From an uncultured Bacteroidales bacterium (GTDB lineage: Bacteria; Bacteroidota; Bacteroidia; Bacteroidales; UBA932), in NCBI GenBank assembly GCA_944322715.1, contig CALUPT010000005.1:62001-126000 (forward strand): a stretch of DNA of 64,000 nucleotides, in the 5' to 3' direction. Position numbers and translations under genes: made by a program. Under the pieces are notes generated by a model. That model ran no database searches. It saw nothing but the letters and a program-made list of their open reading frames with translations, and was not told where the DNA came from. Of this stretch, positions 18,821 to 27,759 are shown in pieces. Position 1 is the stretch's first letter, and every line of letters starts with the position of its first letter.

Positions 18821-19276
18821 TTATCTCTGTTCAATTATGACCGTTTTCCCGCCTGCTGCCTCTATCTTCTCCACAGCAGATTTGGAGAATGCGTGTGCAG
18901 CCACTTCAAGGCCGGCCTTGAGGTCGCCGTTCCCGAGAATCTTCACCGGCTCGTTCTTTGCGACATAGCCGGCATCCCTGAGAATATCCGGATTGATGGC
19001 AGCGAGGTTCGCCTTTTCAGCCAGTTCCTGAAGGACGGATACGTTGATCCCCTTGTACTCCACACGGTTAGGATTGGTGAATCCGAACTTCGGAAGTCTC
19101 CTCTGGATCGGCATCTGTCCGCCCTCGAAACCTATCTTGCGGGAATATCCGGAACGGGCCTGCGCTCCCTTGTGACCACGGGTCGATGTTCCGCCATGTC
19201 CCGAGCCTTCGCCGCGTCCGATTCTTTTCTCTCTTCCCTTAGAACCTGCAGCCGGTTTCAAATTATGTAATTTCAT
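18821..19276 (-). CDS. rplO: 50S ribosomal protein L15
   Basis: 23S rRNA-binding protein of 151 residues. The glycine-rich N-terminus (GRGEGSGHGGTSTRGHKGA) and FEGGQMPIQRRLPKFGF are diagnostic. Confidence 0.98.
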   Translation of the reverse strand: MKLHNLKPAAGSKGREKRIGRGEGSGHGGTSTRGHKGAQARSGYSRKIGFEGGQMPIQRRLPKFGFTNPNRVEYKGINVSVLQELAEKANLAAINPDILRDAGYVAKNEPVKILGNGDLKAGLEVAAHAFSKSAVEKIEAAGGKTVIIEQR

Positions 19277-19289
19277 CTGTCAGTCCTCC

Positions 19290-19472
19290 TTATTTAGTTT
19301 CCTCTACAGTAACAAGATGAAGAACCTTCTCCAGCATACCCTTGGTAACCGGAGTAAGTTCCACCTCTACAGTCTGGTGCATCCTGTGGATACCGAGAGA
19401 CTGAAGATTGGCTATCTGCCTCTTGGTCGCACCGTTTCTGCTCTTTATCTGGGTAATCTTGATCTTAGCCAT
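19290..19472 (-). CDS. rpmD: 50S ribosomal protein L30
   Basis: Small protein of 60 residues starting MAKIKITQIKSRNGATKRQ. The ATG at 19472 fits the family length; the frame is open for five further codons upstream into the end of rpsE. It lies in the usual order rpsE-rpmD-rplO. Confidence 0.97.
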   Translation of the reverse strand: MAKIKITQIKSRNGATKRQIANLQSLGIHRMHQTVEVELTPVTKGMLEKVLHLVTVEETK

Positions 19473-19486
19473 TTCTGCGTCCTCCA

Positions 19487-20005
19487 TTAACCGTTAAACA
19501 CTCTGCTCATAGGAATACCGCGGAGTCCTGCTACTGTATAGGCGTCCCTCATTTCTGCCAGGGCTGCGATTGTAGCCTTTACAAGATTGTGAGGGTTGGA
19601 AGAACCCTTGGATTTTGCAAGCACGTTCTGGATTCCTACCGACTCGAACACGGCACGCATCGCACCTCCGGCCTTCACTCCTGTACCGGGAGCCGCCGGT
19701 TTCATGAACACTCTCGCTCCGCCGAACTTGGCCTCCTGCTCGTGAGGGATGGTCTTGTTAAGTACCGGAACCTTCACAAGGTTCTTCTTTGCATCCTCGA
19801 TTCCCTTGGAAATCGCTGTCGTCACCTCATTGGCTTTACCAAGACCATAGCCTACGACTCCGTTCTCGTCGCCAACAACGACAATGGCTGCAAAACTGAA
19901 GTGCCGTCCTCCCTTGGTGACCTTGGTCACCCTGCGGATAGCCACCAATCTGTCTTTCAGTTCAAGATCAGATGTCTTTACTCTTTTAACATTCGTATTT
20001 GCCAT
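19487..20005 (-). CDS. rpsE: 30S ribosomal protein S5
   Basis: Small-subunit fidelity protein of 172 residues. The dsRNA-binding N-terminal part has [20 protein letters not shown] and [17 protein letters not shown]. The C-terminal part has [19 protein letters not shown] and [17 protein letters not shown]. Confidence 0.98.
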   Translation of the reverse strand: MANTNVKRVKTSDLELKDRLVAIRRVTKVTKGGRHFSFAAIVVVGDENGVVGYGLGKANEVTTAISKGIEDAKKNLVKVPVLNKTIPHEQEAKFGGARVFMKPAAPGTGVKAGGAMRAVFESVGIQNVLAKSKGSSNPHNLVKATIAALAEMRDAYTVAGLRGIPMSRVFNG

Positions 20006-20014
20006 AGTCTCTGA

Positions 20015-20377
20015 TTAGAATATGAGGCCACCCTCGCGGGCAGCATCTGCCAAACTTTTAACTCTTCCGTGATAGAGGTAACCGCCACGGTCAAACGATA
20101 TGGTGGTGATACCCTTTGCAAGCGCACGCTCTGCAATGGCCTTTCCGACCAGGGCAGCGGCCTCGATACCTGTCTTGCCCTTGCATGCCTCCGCAAGTCC
20201 CTTGTCATTTGAAGCGGCAGCCGCAAGCGTCATCCCCTTCGTGTCATCGATGACCTGGACATAGATCTGCTTGTTGCTCCTGAAAACGACCATCCTTGGC
20301 CTCTCAGCAGTACCATTTACGACTTTGCGGATACGGTAATGGATTCTTTTTCTTCTTTCTATCTTATTCAATGCCAT
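20015..20377 (-). CDS. rplR: 50S ribosomal protein L18
   Basis: 5S rRNA-binding protein of 120 residues, with [20 protein letters not shown] at the start and [20 protein letters not shown] at the end, both typical. Confidence 0.98.
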   Translation of the reverse strand: MALNKIERRKRIHYRIRKVVNGTAERPRMVVFRSNKQIYVQVIDDTKGMTLAAAASNDKGLAEACKGKTGIEAAALVGKAIAERALAKGITTISFDRGGYLYHGRVKSLADAAREGGLIF

Positions 20378-20392
20378 AACTCATCCTCCTAA

Positions 20393-20953
20393 TTATTTAG
20401 CACCTGCTGACTTGCCGGCCTTGCGACGGAGCTGCTCGCCGACGAACTTGATACCCTTGCCCTTGTATGGTTCAGGCTTGCGCAGAGAGCGTATCTTCGC
20501 AGCGACCTGTCCTATGAGCTGCTTGTCGTGGCTCCTGAGAATCAGGACAGGGTTCTGGCCTTTCTTGACCTCGGCAGCCTCTGCCTTCACCTCTGCAGGA
20601 AGCATCATCTGTATGTCATGTGAGAAACCGAGGGAGAACACAAGGATCTGCCCATGGACTTCAACACGGTAACCCACTCCGACAAGTTCCTGACGGATCT
20701 CGTATCCCTCGGACACTCCCGCAACCATGTTGTGCACGAGAGCGCGGTAAAGTCCGTGGAGAGAACGGTGTCTCGGGAGATCTGTCGGACGGGTGAACTT
20801 GATCTCGTTCCCCTCTATGGCGACATTGATGGCCGAATCGACCTTCTGGCTCAGTTCGCCTTTAGGGCCTTTAACCTTGACCACATTGCCCGGAAGGAGC
20901 TCTACGCTCACTCCGGCTGGCAGGTGTACAGGCAATTTACCAATTCTTGACAT
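20393..20953 (-). CDS. rplF: 50S ribosomal protein L6
   Basis: Large-subunit protein of 186 residues with two L6 repeats. MSRIGKLPVHLPAGVSVEL and the C-terminal KPEPYKGKGIKFVGEQLRRK are signatures. Confidence 0.98.
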   Translation of the reverse strand: MSRIGKLPVHLPAGVSVELLPGNVVKVKGPKGELSQKVDSAINVAIEGNEIKFTRPTDLPRHRSLHGLYRALVHNMVAGVSEGYEIRQELVGVGYRVEVHGQILVFSLGFSHDIQMMLPAEVKAEAAEVKKGQNPVLILRSHDKQLIGQVAAKIRSLRKPEPYKGKGIKFVGEQLRRKAGKSAGAK

Positions 20954-20973
20954 TATTTTCTATTCTTTTAAGA

Positions 20974-21369
20974 TTAGTACACATAACACAAAAGTTCCCC
21001 GCCGACATGAAGCTCCCTGGCCTCCTTGTCGGAGAGAATGCCCCTTGAAGTGGAAAGGATGGCTATGCCCAGCCCGTTGAGGACGCGCGGCATGTTATCC
21101 ACATCCGTATATTTCCTGAGACCCGGCTTGGAAATGCGGCCGATCTTCTTGATGGCTGCCGCCTTGGTCTGAGGATGATACTTCAGAGCGATCTTGATGG
21201 TGTTGAACGGAGTCCCCTCCTCTATCTTGTAGGAAAGGATGTACCCCTTCTCGAACAGGATCTTAGTGATTGCCGCCTTCATCTTGGACGAAGGGATCTC
21301 GACAATCTTCTTGCCTGCCATGTAGGCATTGCGGATCCTTGTGAGATAATCTGCGATTGGATCAGTCAT
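20974..21369 (-). CDS. rpsH: 30S ribosomal protein S8
   Basis: 16S rRNA-binding protein of 131 residues, MTDPIADYLTRIRNAYMAGK to GELLCYVY; STSRGILSDKEARELHVGGE is the family signature. In E. coli S8 also represses its own operon. A 6-bp hairpin lies in the 81-bp gap just upstream of this gene. Confidence 0.98.
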   Translation of the reverse strand: MTDPIADYLTRIRNAYMAGKKIVEIPSSKMKAAITKILFEKGYILSYKIEEGTPFNTIKIALKYHPQTKAAAIKKIGRISKPGLRKYTDVDNMPRVLNGLGIAILSTSRGILSDKEARELHVGGELLCYVY

Positions 21370-21391
21370 TGTTCTTCAATTTTAAGGAACC

Positions 21392-21407
21392 GGCATCTAC
21401 GGATGCC
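21392..21407 (-). promoter_or_regulatory. Compact hairpin between rpsN and rpsH
   Basis: GGCATC and GATGCC form a perfect 6-bp stem around a 4-base loop in the longest gap inside the ribosomal operon (81 bp). A role in RNA processing or in S8 control is possible but not shown. Confidence 0.35.
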
Positions 21408-21450
21408 CGATATCCAATGGTTAATAAATATTGATAATGAATTTCATCTG

Positions 21451-21720
21451 TTACCAGCTTGCCTTCTTCACGCCCGGGATAAGGCCGTTGCTCGCCATCT
21501 CACGGAACTGGATACGGCTGATGCCGAACATCCTCATGTACCCCTTCGGTCTTCCGGTGAGAGAACAGCGGTTATGCAACCTGCACGGGCTTGAATTCTT
21601 TGGGAGCTTGTCGAGGGCTGCCCAGTCTCCTGCTTCCTTGAGGGCTTTCCTCTTGGCAGCATATTTGGCAACCAGTCTTGCACGCTTGACCTCGCGGGCC
21701 TTCATTGATTCCTTTGCCAT
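21451..21720 (-). CDS. rpsN: 30S ribosomal protein S14 (zinc-free long form)
   Basis: Small-subunit protein of 89 residues, [20 protein letters not shown] to [17 protein letters not shown]. The signature [20 protein letters not shown] has only two cysteines, so it is the long zinc-independent type rather than the short four-cysteine type. Confidence 0.98.
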   Translation of the reverse strand: MAKESMKAREVKRARLVAKYAAKRKALKEAGDWAALDKLPKNSSPCRLHNRCSLTGRPKGYMRMFGISRIQFREMASNGLIPGVKKASW

Positions 21721-21732
21721 CTTGGTTCTCCT

Positions 21733-22332
21733 TTAGTTATTATGTTTCTTGAAAGGCAGGCCGAATTCGCGGAGAAGGGCGTATGCCTCCTCATCGGTCT
21801 TTGCTGTAGTTCCGAAAGTTATCTCCATTCCGAAGATCTTGGATATCTTGTCGATATCGATCTCAGGGAAGATGATCTGCTCCTTGATGCCGAGGGTATA
21901 GTTGCCCCTTCCATCGAGTTTGTCGGAAATACCGTTGAAATCCCTGATACGCGGAAGGGAAACACGGATGAGCCTCTCGAGGAACTCGTACATCTTCACT
22001 CCGCGGAGAGTGACCTTCACGCCGATAGGCATTCCCTTACGGAGCTTGAAGTTGGATATGTCTTTCCTTGAAGCCGTCGGAACAGCCTTCTGCCCGGTAA
22101 TGGCAGTAAGCTCCTGAAGAGCCACATCCACCAGCTTCTTGTCACCGGTAGCATCTCCGATACCCTGGTTGATGGTTATCTTCACGAGCCTCGGAACCTG
22201 CATTACTGTAGTGTATGAGAATTCCTTCATCAGCTTCGGGACAATCTCTTCCTTGTAGGCCTTTTTGAGGTCCGGAACATATCCGGCCGTTACCGGAGCC
22301 TGTGTCTTGGTTGTCTTTGCAGTCTTTGCCAT
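21733..22332 (-). CDS. rplE: 50S ribosomal protein L5
   Basis: 5S rRNA-binding protein of 199 residues with [20 protein letters not shown] and [15 protein letters not shown]. The N-terminal ~15 residues are a Thr/Lys-rich extension. Its start overlaps the rplX stop by one base. Confidence 0.98.
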   Translation of the reverse strand: MAKTAKTTKTQAPVTAGYVPDLKKAYKEEIVPKLMKEFSYTTVMQVPRLVKITINQGIGDATGDKKLVDVALQELTAITGQKAVPTASRKDISNFKLRKGMPIGVKVTLRGVKMYEFLERLIRVSLPRIRDFNGISDKLDGRGNYTLGIKEQIIFPEIDIDKISKIFGMEITFGTTAKTDEEAYALLREFGLPFKKHNN

Positions 22333-22649
22333 TATTTGATCTCCTCTCCTGATTTTTTGGCATATCTGATCTTCCTGTCACCCTCGAACCTATGTCCGAT
22401 CCTTGTAGGACCGCCCTTCACAGGGTCTATAAGCTGAAGATTGGAGACATGGATAGTGCCCTCCTGTTTAATGATACCACCCTGAGGATGCTTTGCATTA
22501 GGTTTGGTATGCTTGCTCACCATATTGATGCCCTCGACAATGGCGCGATCCTTCGATGGGATCACCTCAAGGACCTTTCCGGTCTTTCCCTTGTCATTAC
22601 CGGCATTGACATAGACGGTATCGCCTTTTTTGATGTGTATCTTTTTCAT
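22332..22649 (-). CDS. rplX: 50S ribosomal protein L24
   Basis: Assembly-initiating 23S rRNA-binding protein of 105 residues with the KOW motif [20 protein letters not shown] at the start and the typical [14 protein letters not shown]. Confidence 0.98.
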   Translation of the reverse strand: MKKIHIKKGDTVYVNAGNDKGKTGKVLEVIPSKDRAIVEGINMVSKHTKPNAKHPQGGIIKQEGTIHVSNLQLIDPVKGGPTRIGHRFEGDRKIRYAKKSGEEIK

Positions 22650-22661
22650 AATGCTTACCTT

Positions 22662-23027
22662 TTAGAGGACCTCCGGTGCCAGTGAAACGATTTTCATGTA
22701 ATTCTCACGGAGCTCCCTTGCTACAGGCCCGAAGATACGGGTCCCGCGGACCTCTCCCTGATTGTTGAGAAGAACGCAGGCATTGTCATCGAAACGGATA
22801 TATGATCCATCCGGCCTGCGGATCTCTTTCTTTGTGCGCACTACCACAGCCTTTGACACAGAGCCTTTCTTGGCATCTCCGCCCGGGATGGCGCTCTTCA
22901 CTGCGACGACGATCCTGTCGCCGACCTTGGCATAGCGGCGGCGGGTACCACCCAGCACACGGATGCAAAGCACTTCCTTCGCACCGCTGTTGTCCGCCAC
23001 CTGTAAACGTGTTTCCTGCTGTATCAT
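22662..23027 (-). CDS. rplN: 50S ribosomal protein L14
   Basis: Large-subunit protein of 121 residues, [20 protein letters not shown] to [21 protein letters not shown] in part; [20 protein letters not shown] and [15 protein letters not shown] are diagnostic. Confidence 0.98.
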   Translation of the reverse strand: MIQQETRLQVADNSGAKEVLCIRVLGGTRRRYAKVGDRIVVAVKSAIPGGDAKKGSVSKAVVVRTKKEIRRPDGSYIRFDDNACVLLNNQGEVRGTRIFGPVARELRENYMKIVSLAPEVL

Positions 23028-23029
23028 TG

Positions 23030-23284
23030 TTATTTGACTTTTTCTACGATTTCAACTAATCTCCACCTTTTGGTCTTGCTGAGAGGACGTGTCTCCATTA
23101 TGCGGACGGTATCTCCCTCGCTGCACTCGTTCTTCTCGTCATGTGCGACGAACTTGGTGGTCTTCTTTACGAATTTCCCGTAGATAGGATGTTTCTCCTG
23201 GGTCTTTACTGCGACAACGACAGACTTGTCCATCTTGTTGCTGACAACAACCCCTGTTCTTTCTTTTCGAAGATTTCTTTCCAT
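23030..23284 (-). CDS. rpsQ: 30S ribosomal protein S17
   Basis: Primary 16S rRNA-binding OB-fold protein of 84 residues with [20 protein letters not shown] and [20 protein letters not shown]. Confidence 0.98.
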   Translation of the reverse strand: MERNLRKERTGVVVSNKMDKSVVVAVKTQEKHPIYGKFVKKTTKFVAHDEKNECSEGDTVRIMETRPLSKTKRWRLVEIVEKVK

Positions 23285-23297
23285 CAGAATTCGAGTT

Positions 23298-23492
23298 TTA
23301 GTTCTGTTTTTCCTTTTCTGCCAGGATTGTCATCATTCGCGCGATGTCCTTTCTGGCCTTCCTTATCTTAGATGTATCCTCTAATGGAGAGATAGTGTGG
23401 TTTATCTTCATTGTATCAAGGGCTGCCTTCTCGGCCTCGATACGTTCACGCAGATCTGCGATTGACATTTCGCGTACTTCAGATGCTTTCAT
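23298..23492 (-). CDS. rpmC: 50S ribosomal protein L29
   Basis: Exit-tunnel protein of 64 residues, two helices, [20 protein letters not shown] with the usual [19 protein letters not shown] end. Confidence 0.97.
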   Translation of the reverse strand: MKASEVREMSIADLRERIEAEKAALDTMKINHTISPLEDTSKIRKARKDIARMMTILAEKEKQN

Positions 23493-23509
23493 TTTCTGAC
23501 TCCATTAAA

Positions 23510-23929
23510 CTATTCAACATAATCCCTGCGGACAACAAACTTGGTAGTGACAGGGAGCTTCTGCGCGCCGAGACGGAGAGCCTCTTTTGCAATCTCCATA
23601 GGAACGCCTTCAGCCTCGATCAGGATACGGCCCGGGGTTACAGGACATACGAACCCCTCCGGATTACCCTTACCCTTACCCATACGAACCTCAGCAGGCT
23701 TCTTGGTGTACGGCTTGTCCGGGAATATTCTGATCCAGATCTTTCCTTCACGTTTCATATAACGTACAACAGCCTGACGTGCAGCCTCGATCTGACGACC
23801 TGTGAGCCAACAGTTTTCCAGGGTCTTGATCCCGAAAGAGCCGAACGCGAGCTGGTTGCCCCTCTGAGCCATACCTTTCATGCGGCCTTTCTGCTGCCTT
23901 CTGAATTTTGTTTTCTTTGGTTGTAACAT
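23510..23929 (-). CDS. rplP: 50S ribosomal protein L16, first gene of this operon
   Basis: Full-length L16, 139 residues: [19 protein letters not shown] at the start, then [19 protein letters not shown] and [19 protein letters not shown]. In most bacteria rpsC lies immediately upstream. Here there is instead an 82-base leader and a consensus promoter, so rplP heads the transcript. Confidence 0.98.
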   Translation of the reverse strand: MLQPKKTKFRRQQKGRMKGMAQRGNQLAFGSFGIKTLENCWLTGRQIEAARQAVVRYMKREGKIWIRIFPDKPYTKKPAEVRMGKGKGNPEGFVCPVTPGRILIEAEGVPMEIAKEALRLGAQKLPVTTKFVVRRDYVE

Positions 23930-24011
23930 TGTTCTATCACTTAATGATTAATCTTCTCATCCCCTAATTCGTTGGGTATCAGCTGGTTGGGCGGACTTCC
24001 TCCCAATTCGG
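23930..24011 (-). promoter_or_regulatory. Leader of the rplP operon with alternative pairings
   Basis: The predicted leader has one TTGGG near its 5' end and two downstream CCCAA copies (about 23989-23993 and 23972-23976). These could pair alternatively, each giving a short stem. It also has GAATT near both ends. No ribosomal protein motif is recognised. A regulatory role is inference. The rest of the gap up to 24237 holds only the promoter and AT-rich sequence. Confidence 0.3.
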
Positions 24012-24017
24012 GGACTG

Positions 24018-24047
24018 CAAAGATAGTAAAAATTCCTGAAATGCAAA
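24018..24047 (-). promoter_or_regulatory. Consensus promoter of the rplP-rplQ operon
   Basis: On the minus strand TTTG (24044-24047), an 18-base spacer and TATCTTTG (24018-24025) match the Bacteroidetes consensus. Transcription would start near 24011. A strong promoter is expected here, because the operon is detached from the usual upstream ribosomal genes. Confidence 0.75.
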
Positions 24048-24237
24048 TCTTTTTTGAAAAATTTATCAATATTTTTGACCGGATTTTCCGACAGCTAAAA
24101 TACGGACAATCACGTTTTTACAGACTGTGTTCAAAAATTTATCCGCGCATTTTCGACCTGATGCGCCGGACAGGATGGAGATGCCGCCGTTTGCCGTCCG
24201 CGCATCTCCATCCGATGAAAAAGAGTATATTTGCCGC

Positions 24238-24981
24238 ATGATGAAATTTCAGGCCGATACTGGTACCGCAAAGGCAGGCCGCACGGGCACTCTGATCCGC
24301 GCGGCAGCAGCGTGCATAGCCGCCATCTTCACGAGCGCCATCCCCGAGATGCAGGCGCAGTCGCGCAGGGAAGGGAAACTCACGCCGCAGCAGCATCAGG
24401 AAAACCTGATGGAATACATGGTCGAGGGGGCGGATACGGTATATGTCGGGGAACTCCCTGCCGCAAGGATATACGGCAGGCTGCCGCGGCAGAAAGGCAG
24501 GGACTGGAGAAAATACTACCGTCTGGTCTACAATTTCAGCAAGGTCTATCCGTATGCCAAAGTCGCACGGCATCTCGTGCAAGAGGCGGACAGCACCATC
24601 GCCGCGGACAATCTCAGACGCGGAAAACGGGAAAGATACATCGACTCCATCCAGAAGGAGCTGTTCGATGCCTTCGAGGAGCCGATGAGGAACCTGACCA
24701 TCAGCCAGGGCGCCCTGCTGATGAAACTCATAGACAGGGAAGTGGGGAAATCGTCATACCTTATAATAAAGGACTACAAGAACCGTATGGCAGCCGGCTT
24801 CTGGCAAGGGATAGCCAGGCTGTTCGGGACAGACCTGAAAGCGCCGTATGACCCGGATGGGGAGGACAGGCAGACCGAAGAGCTGGTGAAGCTGTGGGAA
24901 AGGGGGGAATTCGAGGGACTCTACTTCTCGTTGTTCTGGCAATACCCGACGCTTCCGGAAATACCATCGAAATATATGTAG
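24238..24981 (+). CDS. DUF4294 family exported protein
   Basis: Protein of unknown function from a Bacteroidetes family. From the ATG at 24238 it has 247 residues. An export signal lies at about 1-40 (LIRAAAACIAAIFTSAIPEM then QAQ). The conserved domain follows, with the typical YRLVYNFSKVYPYAKVAR and ALLMKLIDREVGKSSY. The reading frame is open for 37 more codons upstream, but that stretch looks non-coding and hides the signal peptide. A TATATTTG at 24226-24233 lies so close that the transcript would be nearly leaderless. The 3' end overlaps the convergent lpxH gene by 61 bp. Confidence 0.85.
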   Translation: MMKFQADTGTAKAGRTGTLIRAAAACIAAIFTSAIPEMQAQSRREGKLTPQQHQENLMEYMVEGADTVYVGELPAARIYGRLPRQKGRDWRKYYRLVYNFSKVYPYAKVARHLVQEADSTIAADNLRRGKRERYIDSIQKELFDAFEEPMRNLTISQGALLMKLIDREVGKSSYLIIKDYKNRMAAGFWQGIARLFGTDLKAPYDPDGEDRQTEELVKLWERGEFEGLYFSLFWQYPTLPEIPSKYM

Positions 24982-25676
24982 CCGGAACCATCCAGCCAGT
25001 CATCCAGAACAAGCAGCCTTGCACCGGTCGGGAGCATGAGGTCGACATGCACGTGATAGTGCCCGAATATGAAGCAGTCCACATGCCTCGATGAGGAAAA
25101 TTCTTCCGCGAAGCGGTACAGAGGTTCATCCTTACCCCTGAACACATATTTCTCGTGACGTGCCAGACGGTTGTTCCGCGACCAGCCTTTGCCGAAACGG
25201 AAGGCCAGCCACGGATGGAGCATGCTGAACAGGAACTGCAACACCCTGTTGTGGAAAATCCCGCGCAGGAAAAGATAGCCCCGCGGCACCGGACCGAGCC
25301 CATCCCCGTGTCCGAGACAGAAGACCTTTCCGGCAATCTCCACCACTGCCGGCTGTTCGAGTTTCCGCATTCCCAGCTCCTCGAAATAACTGTAGGTCCA
25401 TACATCGTGGTTCCCCTGGAAGAACCAGACCTTGACTCCGGCATCCATCATGTCCTGGAGGGCGGCAAATACCCTGCAGTACCCTTTCGGCACGACATCC
25501 CGGTACTCATACCAGAAATCGAATATGTCCCCGAGCAGATAAAGGGAATCGGTCCGGGCGGTATCTATGGATTTAAGGAAGCGGACAAACCGCGCCTCCC
25601 TCTCCCGGGGATCCTGCACATCAAGCCCCAGATGGACATCCGCGACGAAATACGTATATCTTCTATTCTCCGACAT
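24921..25676 (-). CDS. lpxH: UDP-2,3-diacylglucosamine diphosphatase (LpxH type)
   Basis: Peripheral inner-membrane enzyme of lipid A synthesis that splits UDP-2,3-diacylglucosamine to lipid X and UMP. It has 251 residues with the calcineurin-like metal motifs: FVADVHLGLD near residue 10, LLGDIFDFWYE near 48, QGNHDVW near 92, and GHYHVHVD near 205. The family is known in Bacteroidetes as the LpxH branch. It lies 16 bp after uppP, so cell envelope genes are grouped here. Confidence 0.9.
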   Translation of the reverse strand: MSENRRYTYFVADVHLGLDVQDPREREARFVRFLKSIDTARTDSLYLLGDIFDFWYEYRDVVPKGYCRVFAALQDMMDAGVKVWFFQGNHDVWTYSYFEELGMRKLEQPAVVEIAGKVFCLGHGDGLGPVPRGYLFLRGIFHNRVLQFLFSMLHPWLAFRFGKGWSRNNRLARHEKYVFRGKDEPLYRFAEEFSSSRHVDCFIFGHYHVHVDLMLPTGARLLVLDDWLDGSGYIYFDGISGSVGYCQNNEK

Positions 25677-25692
25677 GGCCCGGCAGGCAGGA

Positions 25693-26568
25693 TTACATGA
25701 GCACGAAAATCAGGACCGCAACTATGGCGCAGTAGACGGCGAACCACGAGAGCCGCGCCTTCTTCACAAGGGCAATCATGACCCTGCAGGCGAAAAGGCC
25801 CGATACGAAAGCCGCCAGGAAACCCAGCACAAGGGAAAGCGGCGCTATCGAGGATGCCGTCATCTCCCCGCCGACAAGCTGCAGGAACGACTCTCCGAGT
25901 ATTGGTATCATGACCATCAGGAACGAAAACTGGGCCATCACATCCCTGCGTACCCCGCACAGAAGTCCGGTGGAAATGGTGGTGCCGGAACGGGAAAGCC
26001 CCGGAACGACAGCCAAAGCCTGACCGAGCCCCACCACGAATGCCTGCCAGTATGAAATGCCGTTGCGGTAGCCTTTCCTCTCCGAAAGGGAAACGTGTCC
26101 TGCACTGCCGCCCGACTCTGCAGAAGACACACCCGCTCCAGCGGAACGGCCTCCTTTCCCGAAAAGGCTTCCCGAAGCCATGTCAGAAAGGAACAGCAGG
26201 ACCGCCGTACACATCAGAGCGATTCCGACCACGAAAACGGACTGGAAAAGACCCTCCACGAAATCCTTGAAGAAGACCCCGACTATGAATACCGGAATCA
26301 TGGAAACGCATATCTTGAGCACATAGTCCGTCTGGTCATTGTACCTGAAGCGGAAAAAGCCGCGGATCAGGCTCCATAGCTGTTTCCTGAACACGACAAT
26401 GGTACTAAGCACCGTAGCTGCATGGACCAGCACCTCGAAAACAAGGTCATCCGCCGCCTCGACCCCGAGAAGTTCCTTGCCTATGATAAGATGTCCGCTG
26501 CTGCTGACAGGGAGGAATTCCGTAAGTCCCTGCACAAGCCCGAGTATGATTGCTTCAAACCATTCCAT
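25693..26568 (-). CDS. uppP: Undecaprenyl-diphosphatase
   Basis: Inner-membrane BacA-type enzyme of 291 residues that recycles undecaprenyl pyrophosphate, the carrier for peptidoglycan and glycans. The N-terminal active-site motif GLTEFLPVSSSGHLIIG is at about residues 14-30 and the second motif, PGLSRSGTTISTGLL, near 195. About eight membrane segments. A serine/glycine-rich loop (SLFGKGGRSAGAGVSS and onward, about 134-165) is longer than usual. Order ftsX-DUF3098-uppP is common in Bacteroidales. Confidence 0.95.
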   Translation of the reverse strand: MEWFEAIILGLVQGLTEFLPVSSSGHLIIGKELLGVEAADDLVFEVLVHAATVLSTIVVFRKQLWSLIRGFFRFRYNDQTDYVLKICVSMIPVFIVGVFFKDFVEGLFQSVFVVGIALMCTAVLLFLSDMASGSLFGKGGRSAGAGVSSAESGGSAGHVSLSERKGYRNGISYWQAFVVGLGQALAVVPGLSRSGTTISTGLLCGVRRDVMAQFSFLMVMIPILGESFLQLVGGEMTASSIAPLSLVLGFLAAFVSGLFACRVMIALVKKARLSWFAVYCAIVAVLIFVLM

Positions 26569-26592
26569 AACGACACCGTCTGACCGGCAGGC

Positions 26593-26823
26593 TTACCTGT
26601 CGCCTCCCTTGAACACACCCATAATGGCCACTATCTCTATGACAATCCCCATGAGTATCACAAGAGGGGCGGCCACAAGACGCCTGAAATCGAACATCGC
26701 ATAATTGAAGACCAGGGGGTCATCGCTTCCGCCTCCGGTCATCAGGATATAACCCGAAACCATCACTATAAGCCCCGCAAGCAGCATTCTCAGTCCTTTC
26801 GGAGTAATCGCCATCTTATCCAT
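26593..26823 (-). CDS. DUF3098 small membrane protein
   Basis: 76-residue inner-membrane protein with two hydrophobic segments (GLRMLLAGLIVMVSGYILM and the VILMGIVIEIVAIMGVF stretch) and the family's MTGGGSDDP loop between them. Function unknown. It lies between ftsX and uppP, the conserved position in Bacteroidetes. The ATG at 26823 was chosen over the in-frame TTG six bases upstream. Confidence 0.9.
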   Translation of the reverse strand: MDKMAITPKGLRMLLAGLIVMVSGYILMTGGGSDDPLVFNYAMFDFRRLVAAPLVILMGIVIEIVAIMGVFKGGDR

Positions 26824-26829
26824 AATCAA

Positions 26830-27708
26830 TCAAAAATATAATTCATCCTTTTTGAGGGATACAAGCCTGTTGACGACAAACCATGTACTCGTCACGCATA
26901 TCACCAGACCTGCCGCCACCACAATGCCCATGACGATGAGCAGGAGATCCAGCCTGAAAATCCCGAACAGCTGCGCGAACTCGTTCCTTATGAAAAAAAG
27001 CACCGCAAGCAGCATGATAATCGCCACCATGGCCGAAAATATGCCCTGGAACACAGCCTGCACGATGAACGGCCTCCTTATGAAAGCCCTCGTCGCCCCC
27101 ACCAGCCTCATCGTATGGATAGTGAACCTGCGGGCATAGACATTGAGCCTGACAGTATTGTTTATCAGCACAAAGGAGATGAACAGCAGAAGCCCGATGA
27201 ATACTGCCAGCACGAGGGAGATCTTGCTGAGGTTTGCATTGAGCGCATCCACAAGGGAACGCTGGTAGACAACCTCATCCACTTCCCTGAAAGCCGAAAG
27301 CTTCGTCTTCACCACTTCCAGACTGTCAGCGGAAACATAGTCCGCCATCAGAGTCACATCCACCGACGCAGGTATAGGAGAGGTTTCGAACACATCGAGG
27401 AAATCATCCCCGAGCAGAGACTTCATCTCCTCCGCGCCCCTTTCCTTGGAGACGTAGACGCTGCTGCGTATGAACGGCATCCCATCTATCTTTTTCCTGA
27501 ATGCCAGGGCATCCATCTCTGAGACATCCGCCTTCAGAAGGACAGACACCTGCATGTTTTCCTTGAAATAGTCAGAGACCCCGCGGGCGTTGACCAGCAG
27601 CAGGCTTGCCACCCCGACCAGCAGCAGCACAAGGCTGATGCTGATCACGGAAGACAGGTATGCGTTCACCAGCCGTCTGCCTATGATCCTGTTTTCTCCG
27701 CTTGCCAT
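26830..27708 (-). CDS. ftsX: Cell division protein FtsX-like permease
   Basis: Inner-membrane partner of the FtsE ATPase, 292 residues, which in many bacteria activates peptidoglycan hydrolases at the septum. One N-terminal membrane segment (SSVISISLVLLLVGVASLLL) is followed by a periplasmic domain (about 45-165). Three C-terminal membrane segments follow, carrying the FtsX signature TIHTMRLVGATRAFIRRPF. ftsE is not adjacent. It has a -7 box 22 bp upstream, back to back with the next gene. Confidence 0.93.
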   Translation of the reverse strand: MASGENRIIGRRLVNAYLSSVISISLVLLLVGVASLLLVNARGVSDYFKENMQVSVLLKADVSEMDALAFRKKIDGMPFIRSSVYVSKERGAEEMKSLLGDDFLDVFETSPIPASVDVTLMADYVSADSLEVVKTKLSAFREVDEVVYQRSLVDALNANLSKISLVLAVFIGLLLFISFVLINNTVRLNVYARRFTIHTMRLVGATRAFIRRPFIVQAVFQGIFSAMVAIIMLLAVLFFIRNEFAQLFGIFRLDLLLIVMGIVVAAGLVICVTSTWFVVNRLVSLKKDELYF

Positions 27709-27729
27709 ACACTAAACCGTATCAAACGC

Positions 27730-27737
27730 CAAAGATA
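27730..27737 (-). promoter_or_regulatory. -7 box of ftsX
   Basis: CAAAGATA on the plus strand is TATCTTTG on the minus strand, 22 bp before the ftsX ATG. No -33 TTTG at normal distance was found. Confidence 0.5.
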
Positions 27738-27759
27738 GTGAAATATCAAAAATATTTCT

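Noticed and set aside
24127..24237. Upstream extension of the DUF4294 protein by 37 residues
   Set aside because: The extension has no family likeness, would bury the signal peptide, and precedes a -7 box at 24226-24233.
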